Shown here piece by piece: positions 1 through 8,284 of a stretch of 12,911 nt of DNA. The notes below the pieces were generated by a model that worked only from the letters and a program-made list of their open reading frames with translations, did no database searches and was not told where the DNA came from. The DNA lies in assembly GCA_040509055.1 (NCBI GenBank), contig JBEVLT010000423.1, forward strand, positions 1 to 12,911, in the 5' to 3' direction. Each line of letters begins with the position of its first letter. Within the stretch, counting starts at the first letter, position 1. This DNA is from JAJKIP01 sp040509055. Its GTDB lineage: Bacteria; Bacteroidota; Bacteroidia; Chitinophagales; Chitinophagaceae. Both the position numbers and the translations under genes were made by a program.

Positions 1-3000
1 TTCAACTCAGGGAACGGCTTTTACTCCAACAATATCTTTAATTTCTTTTGTGCTGCCGATTCCAGCTTCGGCGTCAACCTCTGGTCGGGCACCACGAACA
101 CCTCCATCAGCGATAACAGCTTTTACCGTACCAATGACCTGACGGTCTTTGGGGGAGAGACCTTTCAGAGCGCCATCTTCGTCCGGGAGCAGCTTTCGCT
201 TGGCTGGAATGTCATCACCGGTAATTATATCGGGGGCAAAGCGCCACAGGCCACCGGCGGTCGCTTCACGCTGTTCGCTACCCAATACAAGTTCGAAGGG
301 ATCACGATTTACTCCCCCGCCCAGCTGACTGCGGGTGAAGCAAACCAGGTGTACGCCAACACCATCCGGTTGATCCAGATCGGTGCCACCGGGCATTCTT
401 CCGGGGAAACCTTCTGCGGTATCAAAATCCATAACTCTGCATCATATACGATCAACAATACCATCGGCAGACCGGATGGCTATGAAAGCATCATTGTTTC
501 ATCCAGCGGCGCGAACAGTACGTTCACCTGCAAGGGGATCGACTACAAGGGCCTGCCGCAAAGCATCTCGTACAACAAGATCGGCGGGTTCAAGCTAAGC
601 TCAGGCATAGGAACCATTGCGGGTGGCTTTACCGCGATCAATCTAGTGGATTCAACCGCTTCGGGTGAGTTTGCCATCACCGACAATCAGATCGGCGGCA
701 ATGCCGGTTATCCCAAAAGTATCGAGTCCAATGCTCCCCAGGCCGTAGCGTTCCAGGTGCGCGGCATAGCACTGGCAAACGAATACAGCTCCGTGTATTG
801 CAGGGCCAATGCAATTTCCGGCATCCAGCATGGGACCGCTGCCATTAGTACTATCCCTCAGCCCTTAAGCGGCATCGTGAAAACCGGTAACGGGCCCGCC
901 AGCATCCTGTACAATACCATTGCTGAGTTGCAAGCTTCTTCCAGTGAAGCGGACACCAGCATCACATTCCCTGCTTTTACAGGCATCTCTGTCCTGCAGG
1001 GAACGAGCAACGCGGTCGGCCACAATACTATCCGGGAGCTGAGATCGGTGTACTTTTCCCAATCTGCCGGCAGCGCCGGCCTTGCAGGGATCCTGGTTTC
1101 GGAAAATGCGTCTGCCAGTGTGTATAGTAATTACCTGTATGGATTCCGGTCCATTAACGTGTATCCCTCTTTTACAGCTGTGTTAACGGGTATCCTTGCC
1201 CGGGGAAGCGCAACCATTTCCAATAATACCCTATCCTTCTCCAACAGGAGCGCTGAGTACGGATCAAATGATTTGTACAATTGCGTGATCACGGGTATCA
1301 TGGCAGGCGCCCCGGCTGCCACCTTGAATGTTTATCATAATTCTATCTACATAGGGGGCGACAATGGAGAGGGAACCAATACGGGCTGGAGCGCCCCGGT
1401 CAGCATGCTGGCCTCTTCCGGAGCTCCCCTCCATCTGCGCAACAATGTGCTGGTGAACGAGCGGACCGGCGGTAATGCCGCCCATTATATTTTCTACAAC
1501 GCTGCCAGCTCCCCGGCTGCCAGCTGGCCTGTTACCACTTCGGATTACAACCTGATTGTGGCGCTCTATCCCGATCAGTTTGGCAGGTGGGGAAGCTCCA
1601 ACCTCGATTCCACGCAGTGGAAGGCAAATGGCGGAGATGCGCATAGCACATTTGCCACCATTGCGCAGATCGCTCCTTCGGACCTGTTTAGCGACAAGTT
1701 TGCCGACCTGGCGATCCAGCAATCTGCGCAGCAGTATGTAGCCGGCAAAGGCATCACGGGCACCGGCATCACGGAAGACATCACTGAAGCTATCCGCAGC
1801 ACGACAGCCCCAAGTCTGGGCGCCTATGAATATGAGGTTGCAACGCTGACGATCACCTCGTATGGCGGCGCTGACAGCGCTGCGGTAAACGTAGCAGAAA
1901 ATCAAACGGCAGTGGCGACGGTGACGGCGACGCATAGCAATCCGGATGCTACCATCACCTATAGCCTGGCCGGCGGTGACGATGATGCGTATTTTACCAT
2001 CAACGACGCTACGGGTGAATTGTCCTTTGTAAGTACCCCGGATTTTTGGCAACCTTCCGATTCGGATGGAGACAATGTGTACCTGGTGAGTGTACAGGCA
2101 TCGGACGGCACCCTCACCGATGTGCAGGTGATAGCTGTGACCGTGACGGATGTGTATGAGGCCCCTCCTCCCGGCATTACCCTGTTCCAGGAAGATTTTG
2201 ACAATATCACCTCTGCTTTTCCTGCAGGCTGGACCCTTGTAGATGTAGACCAGATGACACCTTCGCAGTACATCTTTGATCTTTTCCCAAATGCCTGGAA
2301 CCGTTTGCCAAAGACAAGCATGTATCCTGATGATCCTGAAACGGATACCTGCGCATGGGCCACTTCCTGGTTCGACTACGGTTCAAATGACCCCGCAGAC
2401 GACTGGATGTGGACACCGGCTATCGACCTCAGCGGCAGCAATATCCAGCTAAGCTGGAAAGCAAAAGGAGCCGGAACTTATGAAGTACGGATCATGACAA
2501 CCGCCCCTTCAGGCAGCACCGGTAATATGGGTAATATGCTTTCTTCTGCGGTGCTGTTCAGCGAGGGCATCCAGAATTTTACAGGAGTGGTACATTCGGC
2601 GGACCTCAGCGCTTATTCCGGCCAGAAAGTATATATCGGTTTCCGGCATACATCAGGGGCGGGGGACTACGTTCTTGCGATAGACGATGTGACCGTAAAA
2701 ACAAATTTTGCGATCACCTCCACCCATACCGATACCATCTTCAGGAATACAGATGCGATCAGCCTTCCGGAAAACACAACGGCTGTCACGACCGTAGCGG
2801 CGACCGATGAGACCGGCGGAAGTGTTAGTTACAATATCACAGGCGGCGCGGATGCGGCTAAGTTCAGCATCAATAACAGTACAGGTGTTCTGTCCTTCAT
2901 CACAGCACCCGATTTTGAAGCTCCGGAAGATGCCGGCACTAATAACGTGTACGAGGTGACCGTGCAGGCTACCAACGGCACCCTGACCGATGTGCAGACG

Positions 3001-3996
3001 ATAGCCGTGACCATCACGGATGTAGCTGACGCTGCCGTGCTGGCAATCACTTCGTATGCTGGCGCCGCCAGCGCTACGGTAAACGTGGCGGAAAACCAGA
3101 CCCTGGTAACTACCGTCACAGCCACGTACAGCGACCCGGCCGGTGTCATCACCTTCAGCCTGGTAGGTCATGACGACGACAGCTATTTTACAGTCAACAC
3201 CACAACCGGTGAATTGTCTTTCGTGAATGCACCCGACTTCGAGCGCCCCTCCGACCCGGATGAGAACAATATGTACATGGTAACCGTAGAGGCTTCCGTA
3301 GGCGGACTGACAGCTGTGCAGCGCTTCAAGGTGAGGGTCACTAATGTCAACGACAATGCACCGGAGTTCGGCTCCTTTGATGGCGATGCGTCCGTAACCC
3401 TGTCCATACCGGAGAATACCACCGCAGTGGGTACCGTATGGGCCGTGGATAAGGAACCCGGCACCACCATCACGTACAGCGTGCTCAGCAATAATGAAGG
3501 AGCGCTGTTCTCCATCAACCCGGCCACCGGTGTGCTGCGGTTTATCACAGCGCCCGACTATGAGAACCCGGCCGATCAGTACAGGGGCAACGTGTACATT
3601 GTATTCGTCCAGGCTTCGGATGGCCAGCTGAACTCCGTGCAGCGGTTCAAGATCAAGGTGAAAGATGTAAACGAGGGAACAGGCCGCATGAGCAACAATA
3701 CTACCGGCATGGCACAGGCATCCGGGGAAATGCAGTCCGGCAAGGGAATCAGCATTTTCCCCAACCCGGTCACCGGCAAGCGGTTTACGCTCCGTGTGAC
3801 CGACCTGTCAGCCGGGAACTATACATTAGAATTGTATACGACCAATGGCCAGCTGGCTTGCCGGCAAACGCTGAACCATACCGCTAAGTCGACCAGCTAC
3901 CCGATCCAGCTGCCGGCCACGCTTACCAAAGGTATGTATGTGCTGAAACTGGCAGGAGCAGGTCTGGTACACAGTGAAAAACTACTGATCGACTAA
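1..3996 (+). CDS. Large T9SS-secreted surface adhesin (beta-helix, cadherin-like repeats, choice-of-anchor J), 5' partial
   Basis: Frame 1 is open from the first base, so the start lies outside the window; the GTG at 349 is an internal valine. The 1331 visible residues run in order: an Asn/Gly/Ser-rich right-handed beta-helix region (about 1-600) ending in the helix-tail motif LGAYEY (606-611); a cadherin-like repeat (616-718, AEN at 632-634); a choice-of-anchor J domain (725-900, starting FQEDFD, with DDW and WTPAIDL); three more cadherin-like repeats (904-1008, 1014-1118, 1120-1225); and a T9SS type A sorting domain (1251-1331, starting SIFPNP). A calcium-linker motif NVNDNAPEF (1115-1123) joins repeats 3 and 4. 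By family knowledge it is exported by the Sec route, crosses the outer membrane by T9SS and is anchored or released at the surface. A role in adhesion or glycan binding is inference. No catalytic motif was seen. Confidence 0.9.
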   Translation, partial: FNSGNGFYSNNIFNFFCAADSSFGVNLWSGTTNTSISDNSFYRTNDLTVFGGETFQSAIFVREQLSLGWNVITGNYIGGKAPQATGGRFTLFATQYKFEGITIYSPAQLTAGEANQVYANTIRLIQIGATGHSSGETFCGIKIHNSASYTINNTIGRPDGYESIIVSSSGANSTFTCKGIDYKGLPQSISYNKIGGFKLSSGIGTIAGGFTAINLVDSTASGEFAITDNQIGGNAGYPKSIESNAPQAVAFQVRGIALANEYSSVYCRANAISGIQHGTAAISTIPQPLSGIVKTGNGPASILYNTIAELQASSSEADTSITFPAFTGISVLQGTSNAVGHNTIRELRSVYFSQSAGSAGLAGILVSENASASVYSNYLYGFRSINVYPSFTAVLTGILARGSATISNNTLSFSNRSAEYGSNDLYNCVITGIMAGAPAATLNVYHNSIYIGGDNGEGTNTGWSAPVSMLASSGAPLHLRNNVLVNERTGGNAAHYIFYNAASSPAASWPVTTSDYNLIVALYPDQFGRWGSSNLDSTQWKANGGDAHSTFATIAQIAPSDLFSDKFADLAIQQSAQQYVAGKGITGTGITEDITEAIRSTTAPSLGAYEYEVATLTITSYGGADSAAVNVAENQTAVATVTATHSNPDATITYSLAGGDDDAYFTINDATGELSFVSTPDFWQPSDSDGDNVYLVSVQASDGTLTDVQVIAVTVTDVYEAPPPGITLFQEDFDNITSAFPAGWTLVDVDQMTPSQYIFDLFPNAWNRLPKTSMYPDDPETDTCAWATSWFDYGSNDPADDWMWTPAIDLSGSNIQLSWKAKGAGTYEVRIMTTAPSGSTGNMGNMLSSAVLFSEGIQNFTGVVHSADLSAYSGQKVYIGFRHTSGAGDYVLAIDDVTVKTNFAITSTHTDTIFRNTDAISLPENTTAVTTVAATDETGGSVSYNITGGADAAKFSINNSTGVLSFITAPDFEAPEDAGTNNVYEVTVQATNGTLTDVQTIAVTITDVADAAVLAITSYAGAASATVNVAENQTLVTTVTATYSDPAGVITFSLVGHDDDSYFTVNTTTGELSFVNAPDFERPSDPDENNMYMVTVEASVGGLTAVQRFKVRVTNVNDNAPEFGSFDGDASVTLSIPENTTAVGTVWAVDKEPGTTITYSVLSNNEGALFSINPATGVLRFITAPDYENPADQYRGNVYIVFVQASDGQLNSVQRFKIKVKDVNEGTGRMSNNTTGMAQASGEMQSGKGISIFPNPVTGKRFTLRVTDLSAGNYTLELYTTNGQLACRQTLNHTAKSTSYPIQLPATLTKGMYVLKLAGAGLVHSEKLLID
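1846..2154 (+). repeat. Cadherin-like repeat 1, close relative of repeat 3
   Basis: This segment encodes visible residues 616-718 of the adhesin. It aligns with residues 1014-1118 along its whole length, sharing ITSY, VNVAENQT, TTGELSF/ATGELSF, PDF and PSD blocks in the same order. The two are clearly more alike than either is to repeats 2 and 4, which suggests an intragenic duplication. Exact identity was not computed. Confidence 0.7.
3040..3354 (+). repeat. Cadherin-like repeat 3, close relative of repeat 1
   Basis: Residues 1014-1118 of the adhesin mirror repeat 1 (see 1846-2154), with the same ITSY...VNVAENQ opening and GELSF core. It lies beyond the choice-of-anchor J domain and repeat 2, so the copies are not adjacent. 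Its end carries the only canonical calcium-linker motif (NDNAP) in the array. Confidence 0.7.
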
Positions 3997-4042
3997 AAGC
4001 AACCCAAAACTGTCATTATCCTTTAACCTAAAAATCAATTGT

Positions 4043-4492
4043 ATGTCAAATGCAACCCTGCCTGTGCAGATCATTCCCAACCAAACAACCAGCACTGCTG
4101 CGTCCATTGCTTACCATCAAAAAACGGGTACCGCCTGTGTGGCATGGAAAGGACTCAATAACATGGAAATCAACCTGATCTTCAACAACGACCAGCATGC
4201 GCCAACCTGGCCCTGGCAAGGACAGGTCATTATTCCCAGCCAGACCACCAACCTGTCGCCGGCTGTGGCTTATGCAGGAGACCGGTTGTTCATTGCGTGG
4301 GTAGCTACTGACGATACCAACAATGTTGTGTATACGTTTACGGACGATGGAGGCCAAACCTTCCCGACCACGGTGGTGCTTACCAATGCCACTACCTATT
4401 ATCCACCCTGGCTGATCGGAGGAGAAAATGATTCTTTGCTTATTTGCTTCACAGGCACCGATAACCAGATCAATGTGATGATATTGGGCTAA
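4043..4492 (+). CDS. Three-repeat mini beta-propeller protein (lectin-like or BNR-like), unrecognised family
   Basis: This is a 149-residue protein starting at ATG 4043, 46 nt after the adhesin stop, so the two are probably one transcription unit. I do not recognise a named family. It has three internal repeats of about 50 residues: 8-60 (opening VQIIPNQTT), 61-110 (opening QVIIPSQTT) and 111-149. Each has an AY-type strand, then a core strand (CVAW, FIAW, LICF), then a polar turn (KGLNN, ATDDTNN, GTDNQ) and an INL/VVY/INV strand. Repeat 2 contains an Asp-box-like TDDGGQTF (100-107), as in BNR/sialidase propellers. Repeat 3 lacks its last strand, while the N-terminus supplies a spare one, so a velcro closure by oligomerisation is likely. 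No signal peptide or T9SS tail is visible. A sugar-binding role is inference from fold and neighbourhood. Confidence 0.75.
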   Translation: MSNATLPVQIIPNQTTSTAASIAYHQKTGTACVAWKGLNNMEINLIFNNDQHAPTWPWQGQVIIPSQTTNLSPAVAYAGDRLFIAWVATDDTNNVVYTFTDDGGQTFPTTVVLTNATTYYPPWLIGGENDSLLICFTGTDNQINVMILG

Positions 4493-4512
4493 GAGAGGCG
4501 GAGAGAGCCTGT

Positions 4513-4671
4513 TCATCTCCTCAACCGGCTCATACAATAAAACATTCCGGCACCATAATGATGGGGGTATTCATTACTGGCCGGATTCTCTTCCACCAGG
4601 AGCAGAGTGGGCGTCATAACGGCGCTCACTTTCTGTTTATAGCTATCGGGGATCTTTTGCAGGGAAGGCAA
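4513..4671 (-). CDS. Possible small protein of 52 residues, or gene remnant, downstream of the amine oxidase
   Basis: Minus-strand reading from TTG at 4671 to TGA at 4513 gives 52 residues that look protein-like (opening LPSLQKIPDS, later LLLVEENPAS and EYPHHYGAG), with codon choice resembling neighbouring genes over the first 40 codons. The TTG begins one base after the amine oxidase TGA, and a purine-rich GAAGAG sits just upstream, so translational coupling is conceivable. Internal GTG or ATG starts would give a shorter product. I recognise no family. It could instead be the surviving 3' end of a decayed gene, or chance. This would account for most of the 180 nt between 4492 and 4673. Confidence 0.3.
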   Translation of the reverse strand: MPSLQKIPDSYKQKVSAVMTPTLLLVEENPASNEYPHHYGAGMFYCMSRLRR

Positions 4672-4672
4672 G

Positions 4673-5935
4673 TCAGCTCTTCAGCACTTTCTTCGCCACT
4701 TCTTTTCCGCTCATCAGCGCTGCCTCCACTGTACCAGGCGAAGGGCCTTCATACAAACCTTCCCCCGCAAAATAAAGCGTGTCTGCCACCGGTGTGTTCA
4801 ACAATTTCCGGGCTGCCGGTGTGCCGGGCATGGCATAGGTATAAGCGCCCAGCGCTTCGGGCTCTTCCTGCCAGTTGAAGACGGCTGACTCCTGCAGGTT
4901 GGCCTTCAGCTCATCCACCGTTTTATCAAAAATAGCGGCCAGCGACAGCAGGGCTTTTTCCAGGATCTCTGCATCGCTCTCGTCACAGATCTGCGCAGCA
5001 CGGCTTCCGCCAGCCCAGCCCGTCAGCACGGGACTGCTATCCGGCAGCTGGGTCCACCAGGTAGGGATGATCTCATTGCTGAAGACAAAGCCGGCATCTT
5101 CTTTCCAGAACGGCTGGCGGAACTGCAGCACTACTTTTATCACGGCGCCTACACCGATCTCCCCTGCCGCCGCAATGTACGGATCGAGGGCCGGCGTAAA
5201 ATTAATCGACGCGCTGGCGCCAGCTTTCCGCAGCACACTTACCGGCACGGTAATGATCGCCTTTTCCGCCCTGTATTTTTCACCATTGGCATATACCGTT
5301 ACATCGTTGGACTCCCAGTCTACCTGTTTGACGGTGCAATTCGTATGGATCCTGCAGCCCTTGCTTTCGAGCTCTTCCTGTAAAAAACGGATCAGCATGC
5401 CATAACCGTTTTCCAGGCGGGCATTCTCATCCTGCACATCTTTGGACCATTCTTCATACAGGGAATGCATGCTGACCTTCCTGATATCGGCCACATCAAA
5501 CCCTTCCGCAAAAGCGATGGCATGCCGGCGCAGCTCATCATGCTGTGCATCGCCAAAATGTTTTTGCAGGAATGCGTACATCGGCATGTCTGTCTTTTCA
5601 CGTTTCATTTTGCGCAGCAGCTCATCCCAGCCTTCCACCATTTCCGTTTGCTCCTTCCAGGCCCCGCCTTCTTTGCGGTACATGCTGCCGGTAACCGGGA
5701 TGCTGCTCATTCCCGCTTGCTTCAGCAACCGGTAGGTAAGCGGCAGATCTCCATGGATAAATTCTGCGCCGGCTTCGATGATGCGGGAAAAGCCGGCTGG
5801 CTGATGGCTGCGGATACGCCCGCCCAGCTGCGGCCGCGCCTCAAGAATAAGAATGTTGTAATGGCCGGCCAGCTCCCGCGCAGCCATAAGGCCTGCAGCA
5901 CCGCCGCCGATGATGATCACAGTTTGTTTCTCCAT
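4673..5935 (-). CDS. Flavin-containing amine oxidase (monoamine oxidase-like FAD oxidoreductase)
   Basis: This 420-residue protein has the size and motif order of the flavin amine oxidase family, which oxidises amines to imines with FAD and O2; the substrate cannot be read from sequence. The Rossmann motif GGGAAG is at 10-15, the ribose-binding acidic residue is E32 in LILEARPQLGGR, and the GGR flavin contact is at 38-40. The segment GVGAVIKVVLQF with PFW following matches the MAO region carrying the conserved flavin-water lysine, here K267. The C-terminal FAD motif is FAGEG (389-393), followed by GTVEAAL. The ATG at 5935 is chosen because it starts just before the dinucleotide fold; an upstream TTG at 5959 would add eight residues with no support. 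There is no signal peptide, so it is probably cytoplasmic. It follows GH127 by 63 nt on the same strand. Confidence 0.88.
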   Translation of the reverse strand: MEKQTVIIIGGGAAGLMAARELAGHYNILILEARPQLGGRIRSHQPAGFSRIIEAGAEFIHGDLPLTYRLLKQAGMSSIPVTGSMYRKEGGAWKEQTEMVEGWDELLRKMKREKTDMPMYAFLQKHFGDAQHDELRRHAIAFAEGFDVADIRKVSMHSLYEEWSKDVQDENARLENGYGMLIRFLQEELESKGCRIHTNCTVKQVDWESNDVTVYANGEKYRAEKAIITVPVSVLRKAGASASINFTPALDPYIAAAGEIGVGAVIKVVLQFRQPFWKEDAGFVFSNEIIPTWWTQLPDSSPVLTGWAGGSRAAQICDESDAEILEKALLSLAAIFDKTVDELKANLQESAVFNWQEEPEALGAYTYAMPGTPAARKLLNTPVADTLYFAGEGLYEGPSPGTVEAALMSGKEVAKKVLKS

Positions 5936-5998
5936 ATGTTTGCTTGATAACCAACACAAACGAATATTAAGCCAAAGTGCGGGAATGAACCCGGCCGG

Positions 5999-7999
5999 TC
6001 AGTTGGCTACGATATCGATATCTTTTATTTTTTCCGGGAACCAGAGCATCATCTCACCCGGGCCGCGGTTGGCCCAGGCATAATACGGAATGGCGACAAA
6101 AGGCTGGGACTGGCTGGTCACCTTGTTGTCTGTATTCACGATGGCGATGGCCTGCCCTTTCAGCACCACCACACCGTTCAGCAGACCGGGCTTATACTCG
6201 GCAGCAAATGTGGTACCTGGTGGTAATACCAGGTTGGCAGCGCGGCCATTGTTGTCAGGCCACTCGGCACAATACATGAGCGGCCCCCGCTGCAGGGCGA
6301 TCCGGCCGGCATCTTCTTTTACCAGCTCACTGGCCTGCACCCTGCGCACTTCCATCGGCAGGCTGAGTTCGATCATATCATTTTTCTTCCAGGTTCGGCT
6401 GAGCACCGCATACCCGTTTTCCAGCACATATTCCACCGGGCGGCCATTGACCCTGATGATCGCCGCCTGCTGCGCGGTACCGGCAAAGCTGTACAGCCCC
6501 GACGGCATTGCTTCGTTGCGCGCCCAGCCGGGTATCCGGAGCATCAGGGTAAAGGCGGTTGGCTTAGCCGGCGAAACAGAGAATGTCAGATCGCCGTCCC
6601 AGGGATAATTGTTTTGCTGCACGATCTCCACCTTGCCGGCCGGCAGATCCAGGGATGCCTGGCTGCTGGCAAACAGGTTGATGAACAGCCGGTCGCCCTT
6701 CCGGGCATACATATAACCAGGCACAGCGGGCAGCAATCTTGTCATATTGGTCGGGCAGCAGGAACAGTCAAACCAGCCTGAACGCTCCTTCTCAATATGC
6801 CGGTGGGTAAAGCTGTTTTTGACCTGCATGGCATTGGTATAAAAGAAGGATTTGCCATCCAGGCCCACACCGGAGATCAGCCCATTGTACAGGATCCGCT
6901 CCAGCACATCGATGTATTTGGCATCGCCATGCAATTGAAACATGCGCTGATTCCAGTACACATTGGCAATGGCGGCGCAGGTCTCGTTGTAAGCCGTTGC
7001 ATTGGGCAGCTCATAATTGTTGCCATAGCGTTCCCCGTCGCCAAGGGCGCCTGCCCCACCCTGCACGTACAATTTTTTGTCAACAAGGTTTTGCCAGATA
7101 CTATCCACCGCCCGCAGCATTTGTGCATCCCCGGTCAGGGCCGCAATATCGGCTACTGCAGCATAGAGATACCCCGCCCGTACGGAATGACCGATCGCTT
7201 CTTTCTGGTCCACCACCGGTATATGGTCCTGCCAGTACGAACCATTTTGCCATGGATCCCGGCTTTGCGCATTGTACCCGCTGTAATGACCGCGTTCTTC
7301 AATGAAATATTTTGCCGTTTCCAGGTATTCCTTTTTACCGGTGATGCGGTACAGCTTCACCAGTCCCATTTCGACCACTTCGTGCCCCGGCGCTACTTTC
7401 AGCTTATCGGGGCCAAACACCGAGCAGACCAGGTCTGCGTTTTTCAGCGCAATGTCCAGCAATGATCTTTTACCTGTAGCCATATAATGCGCTGCCGCCG
7501 CCTCGTACAGGTGACCGGAATTGTACAGCTCATGGCTCAGCTCCCGTTCCTTCTCCCAGCGGTTGGGGCCTGCCCAGGCATGCGGATGGGCAGGGTCGAT
7601 GGTGCGGGCCGTATACAGGTAACCATCGGGTTCCTGCGCCCGGCCTACTTTTACGATCAGCGAATCGATATAAGCCTCCAGCTTTGCATCGGGGAACAGG
7701 CTGAGCGAAAAGGATGCTCCTTCAATGGTCTTATAGATATCTGTATCGTCAAAAGGAAAGATGGTACAGAATTTACCGCTTTTGGCAGCGGCCATCTCGA
7801 AATTCTTTACCCGCCCGGTCTTTTCGCATCGCTCAAAAGAAGCAGGGATGGTAACCGTATGGTTGATCCTGATCCGCGGCAGCCAGAAGTTGTCGGTAAG
7901 CTTTACACTGGTGAAAGGGACAGGCTGGACCGGGTAGTCCTGCTGTGCAGACAAGCTGGCTGCGGCAAGCAGGGCAGCCACTAACAGGTTTCTTTTCAT
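5999..7999 (-). CDS. Secreted GH127 beta-L-arabinofuranosidase
   Basis: This 666-residue protein begins with a Sec signal peptide (MKRNLLVAALLAAASLSA, cleavage near residue 18, no lipobox cysteine), so it should be periplasmic or secreted. Family GH127 removes beta-L-arabinofuranose from plant glycans using a zinc-bound cysteine nucleophile. The N-terminal VKLTDNFWLPR and FERCEKTGR blocks are typical. The expected active-site set is present: E339 and C341 in ETC, and C414-C415 in CSCCP, matching in order and spacing the Glu338/Cys340/Cys417/Cys418 zinc site of Bifidobacterium HypBA1. The all-helical barrel is followed by a beta-sandwich tail (roughly 430-666). The ATG at 7999 is preferred over an upstream Met at 8017, because it puts the signal peptide at the N-terminus. 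No SusC/SusD pair is visible, so membership of a polysaccharide utilisation locus is not shown. It is likely co-transcribed with the amine oxidase. Confidence 0.93.
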   Translation of the reverse strand: MKRNLLVAALLAAASLSAQQDYPVQPVPFTSVKLTDNFWLPRIRINHTVTIPASFERCEKTGRVKNFEMAAAKSGKFCTIFPFDDTDIYKTIEGASFSLSLFPDAKLEAYIDSLIVKVGRAQEPDGYLYTARTIDPAHPHAWAGPNRWEKERELSHELYNSGHLYEAAAAHYMATGKRSLLDIALKNADLVCSVFGPDKLKVAPGHEVVEMGLVKLYRITGKKEYLETAKYFIEERGHYSGYNAQSRDPWQNGSYWQDHIPVVDQKEAIGHSVRAGYLYAAVADIAALTGDAQMLRAVDSIWQNLVDKKLYVQGGAGALGDGERYGNNYELPNATAYNETCAAIANVYWNQRMFQLHGDAKYIDVLERILYNGLISGVGLDGKSFFYTNAMQVKNSFTHRHIEKERSGWFDCSCCPTNMTRLLPAVPGYMYARKGDRLFINLFASSQASLDLPAGKVEIVQQNNYPWDGDLTFSVSPAKPTAFTLMLRIPGWARNEAMPSGLYSFAGTAQQAAIIRVNGRPVEYVLENGYAVLSRTWKKNDMIELSLPMEVRRVQASELVKEDAGRIALQRGPLMYCAEWPDNNGRAANLVLPPGTTFAAEYKPGLLNGVVVLKGQAIAIVNTDNKVTSQSQPFVAIPYYAWANRGPGEMMLWFPEKIKDIDIVAN

Positions 8000-8092
8000 A
8001 TCTGATAAATTTAACAAGAATCGGAAACTGGCAGAAATAAGTTTGAAAGGATCATCCGGCTATTGCAGCGAGCAGGCAGCCTTGAAAGAAAT

Positions 8093-8113
8093 AACGCCCT
8101 GTAAAAGGGCGTT
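8093..8113 (-). terminator. Stem-loop terminator after tRNA-Val(GAC)
   Basis: A perfect 7-bp stem (AACGCCC/GGGCGTT) with a 7-nt loop begins four bases after the tRNA 3' end. On the minus strand it is followed by ATTTCTTTC, a moderately U-rich tail. It would end or process the tRNA transcript and separate it from GH127, whose start lies about 90 nt further on. Confidence 0.65.
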
Positions 8114-8116
8114 GGG

Positions 8117-8191
8117 TGGAACGTACTGGGCTCGAACCAGTGACCCCTACTCTGTCAAAGTAGTGCTCTGAACCAACTGAGCTAACGTTCC
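8117..8191 (-). tRNA. tRNA-Val(GAC)
   Basis: The minus strand folds into a full cloverleaf: a 7-bp acceptor stem (GGAACGT/ACGTTCC), a D arm GCTC...GAGC, an anticodon stem CTACT/AGTAG with loop TTGACAG giving anticodon GAC (plus-strand 8154-8156), and a T arm ACTGG-TTCGAGC-CCAGT. The discriminator base is A at 8117. The next bases are CCC rather than CCA, so CCA must be added enzymatically. Confidence 0.96.
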
Positions 8192-8199
8192 GGGGAGAG

Positions 8200-8207
8200 C
8201 AAAATTA
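8200..8207 (-). promoter_or_regulatory. -7 box of the tRNA-Val(GAC) promoter
   Basis: Minus-strand TAATTTTG fits the Bacteroidetes TAnnTTTG -7 consensus and ends nine bases before the tRNA 5' end, a sensible distance for transcription start. No TTTG is seen at the expected -33 position, so the promoter is incomplete by consensus. Confidence 0.5.
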
Positions 8208-8284
8208 AGTAGTTTACCCGTACAGGCATAATCTTATCGTTGTTTCCGCTATTCTTTTTAACAGGGAAAAAATCGTGCAGGAGC

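Noticed and set aside
349..351. GTG as a start codon for the adhesin
   Set aside because: The frame is open and protein-like from base 1, with beta-helix residues continuing across 349 and no signal peptide after it. The true start is upstream of the window.
1264..2052. 262-codon open frame on the minus strand inside the adhesin
   Set aside because: It is antisense to clear beta-helix and cadherin coding sequence, is rich in Arg/Cys/Gly without domain motifs, and is explained by codon bias of the real gene.
4493..4535. Possible terminator after the mini-propeller gene
   Set aside because: Only 5-bp stems with long loops (GAGCC/GGCTC, GGAGA/TCTCC) and no T tract were found, so a terminator cannot be supported.
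6797..7465. 222-codon plus-strand open frame antisense to GH127
   Set aside because: It lies wholly opposite the GH127 active-site region and has no recognisable motif; a shadow frame.
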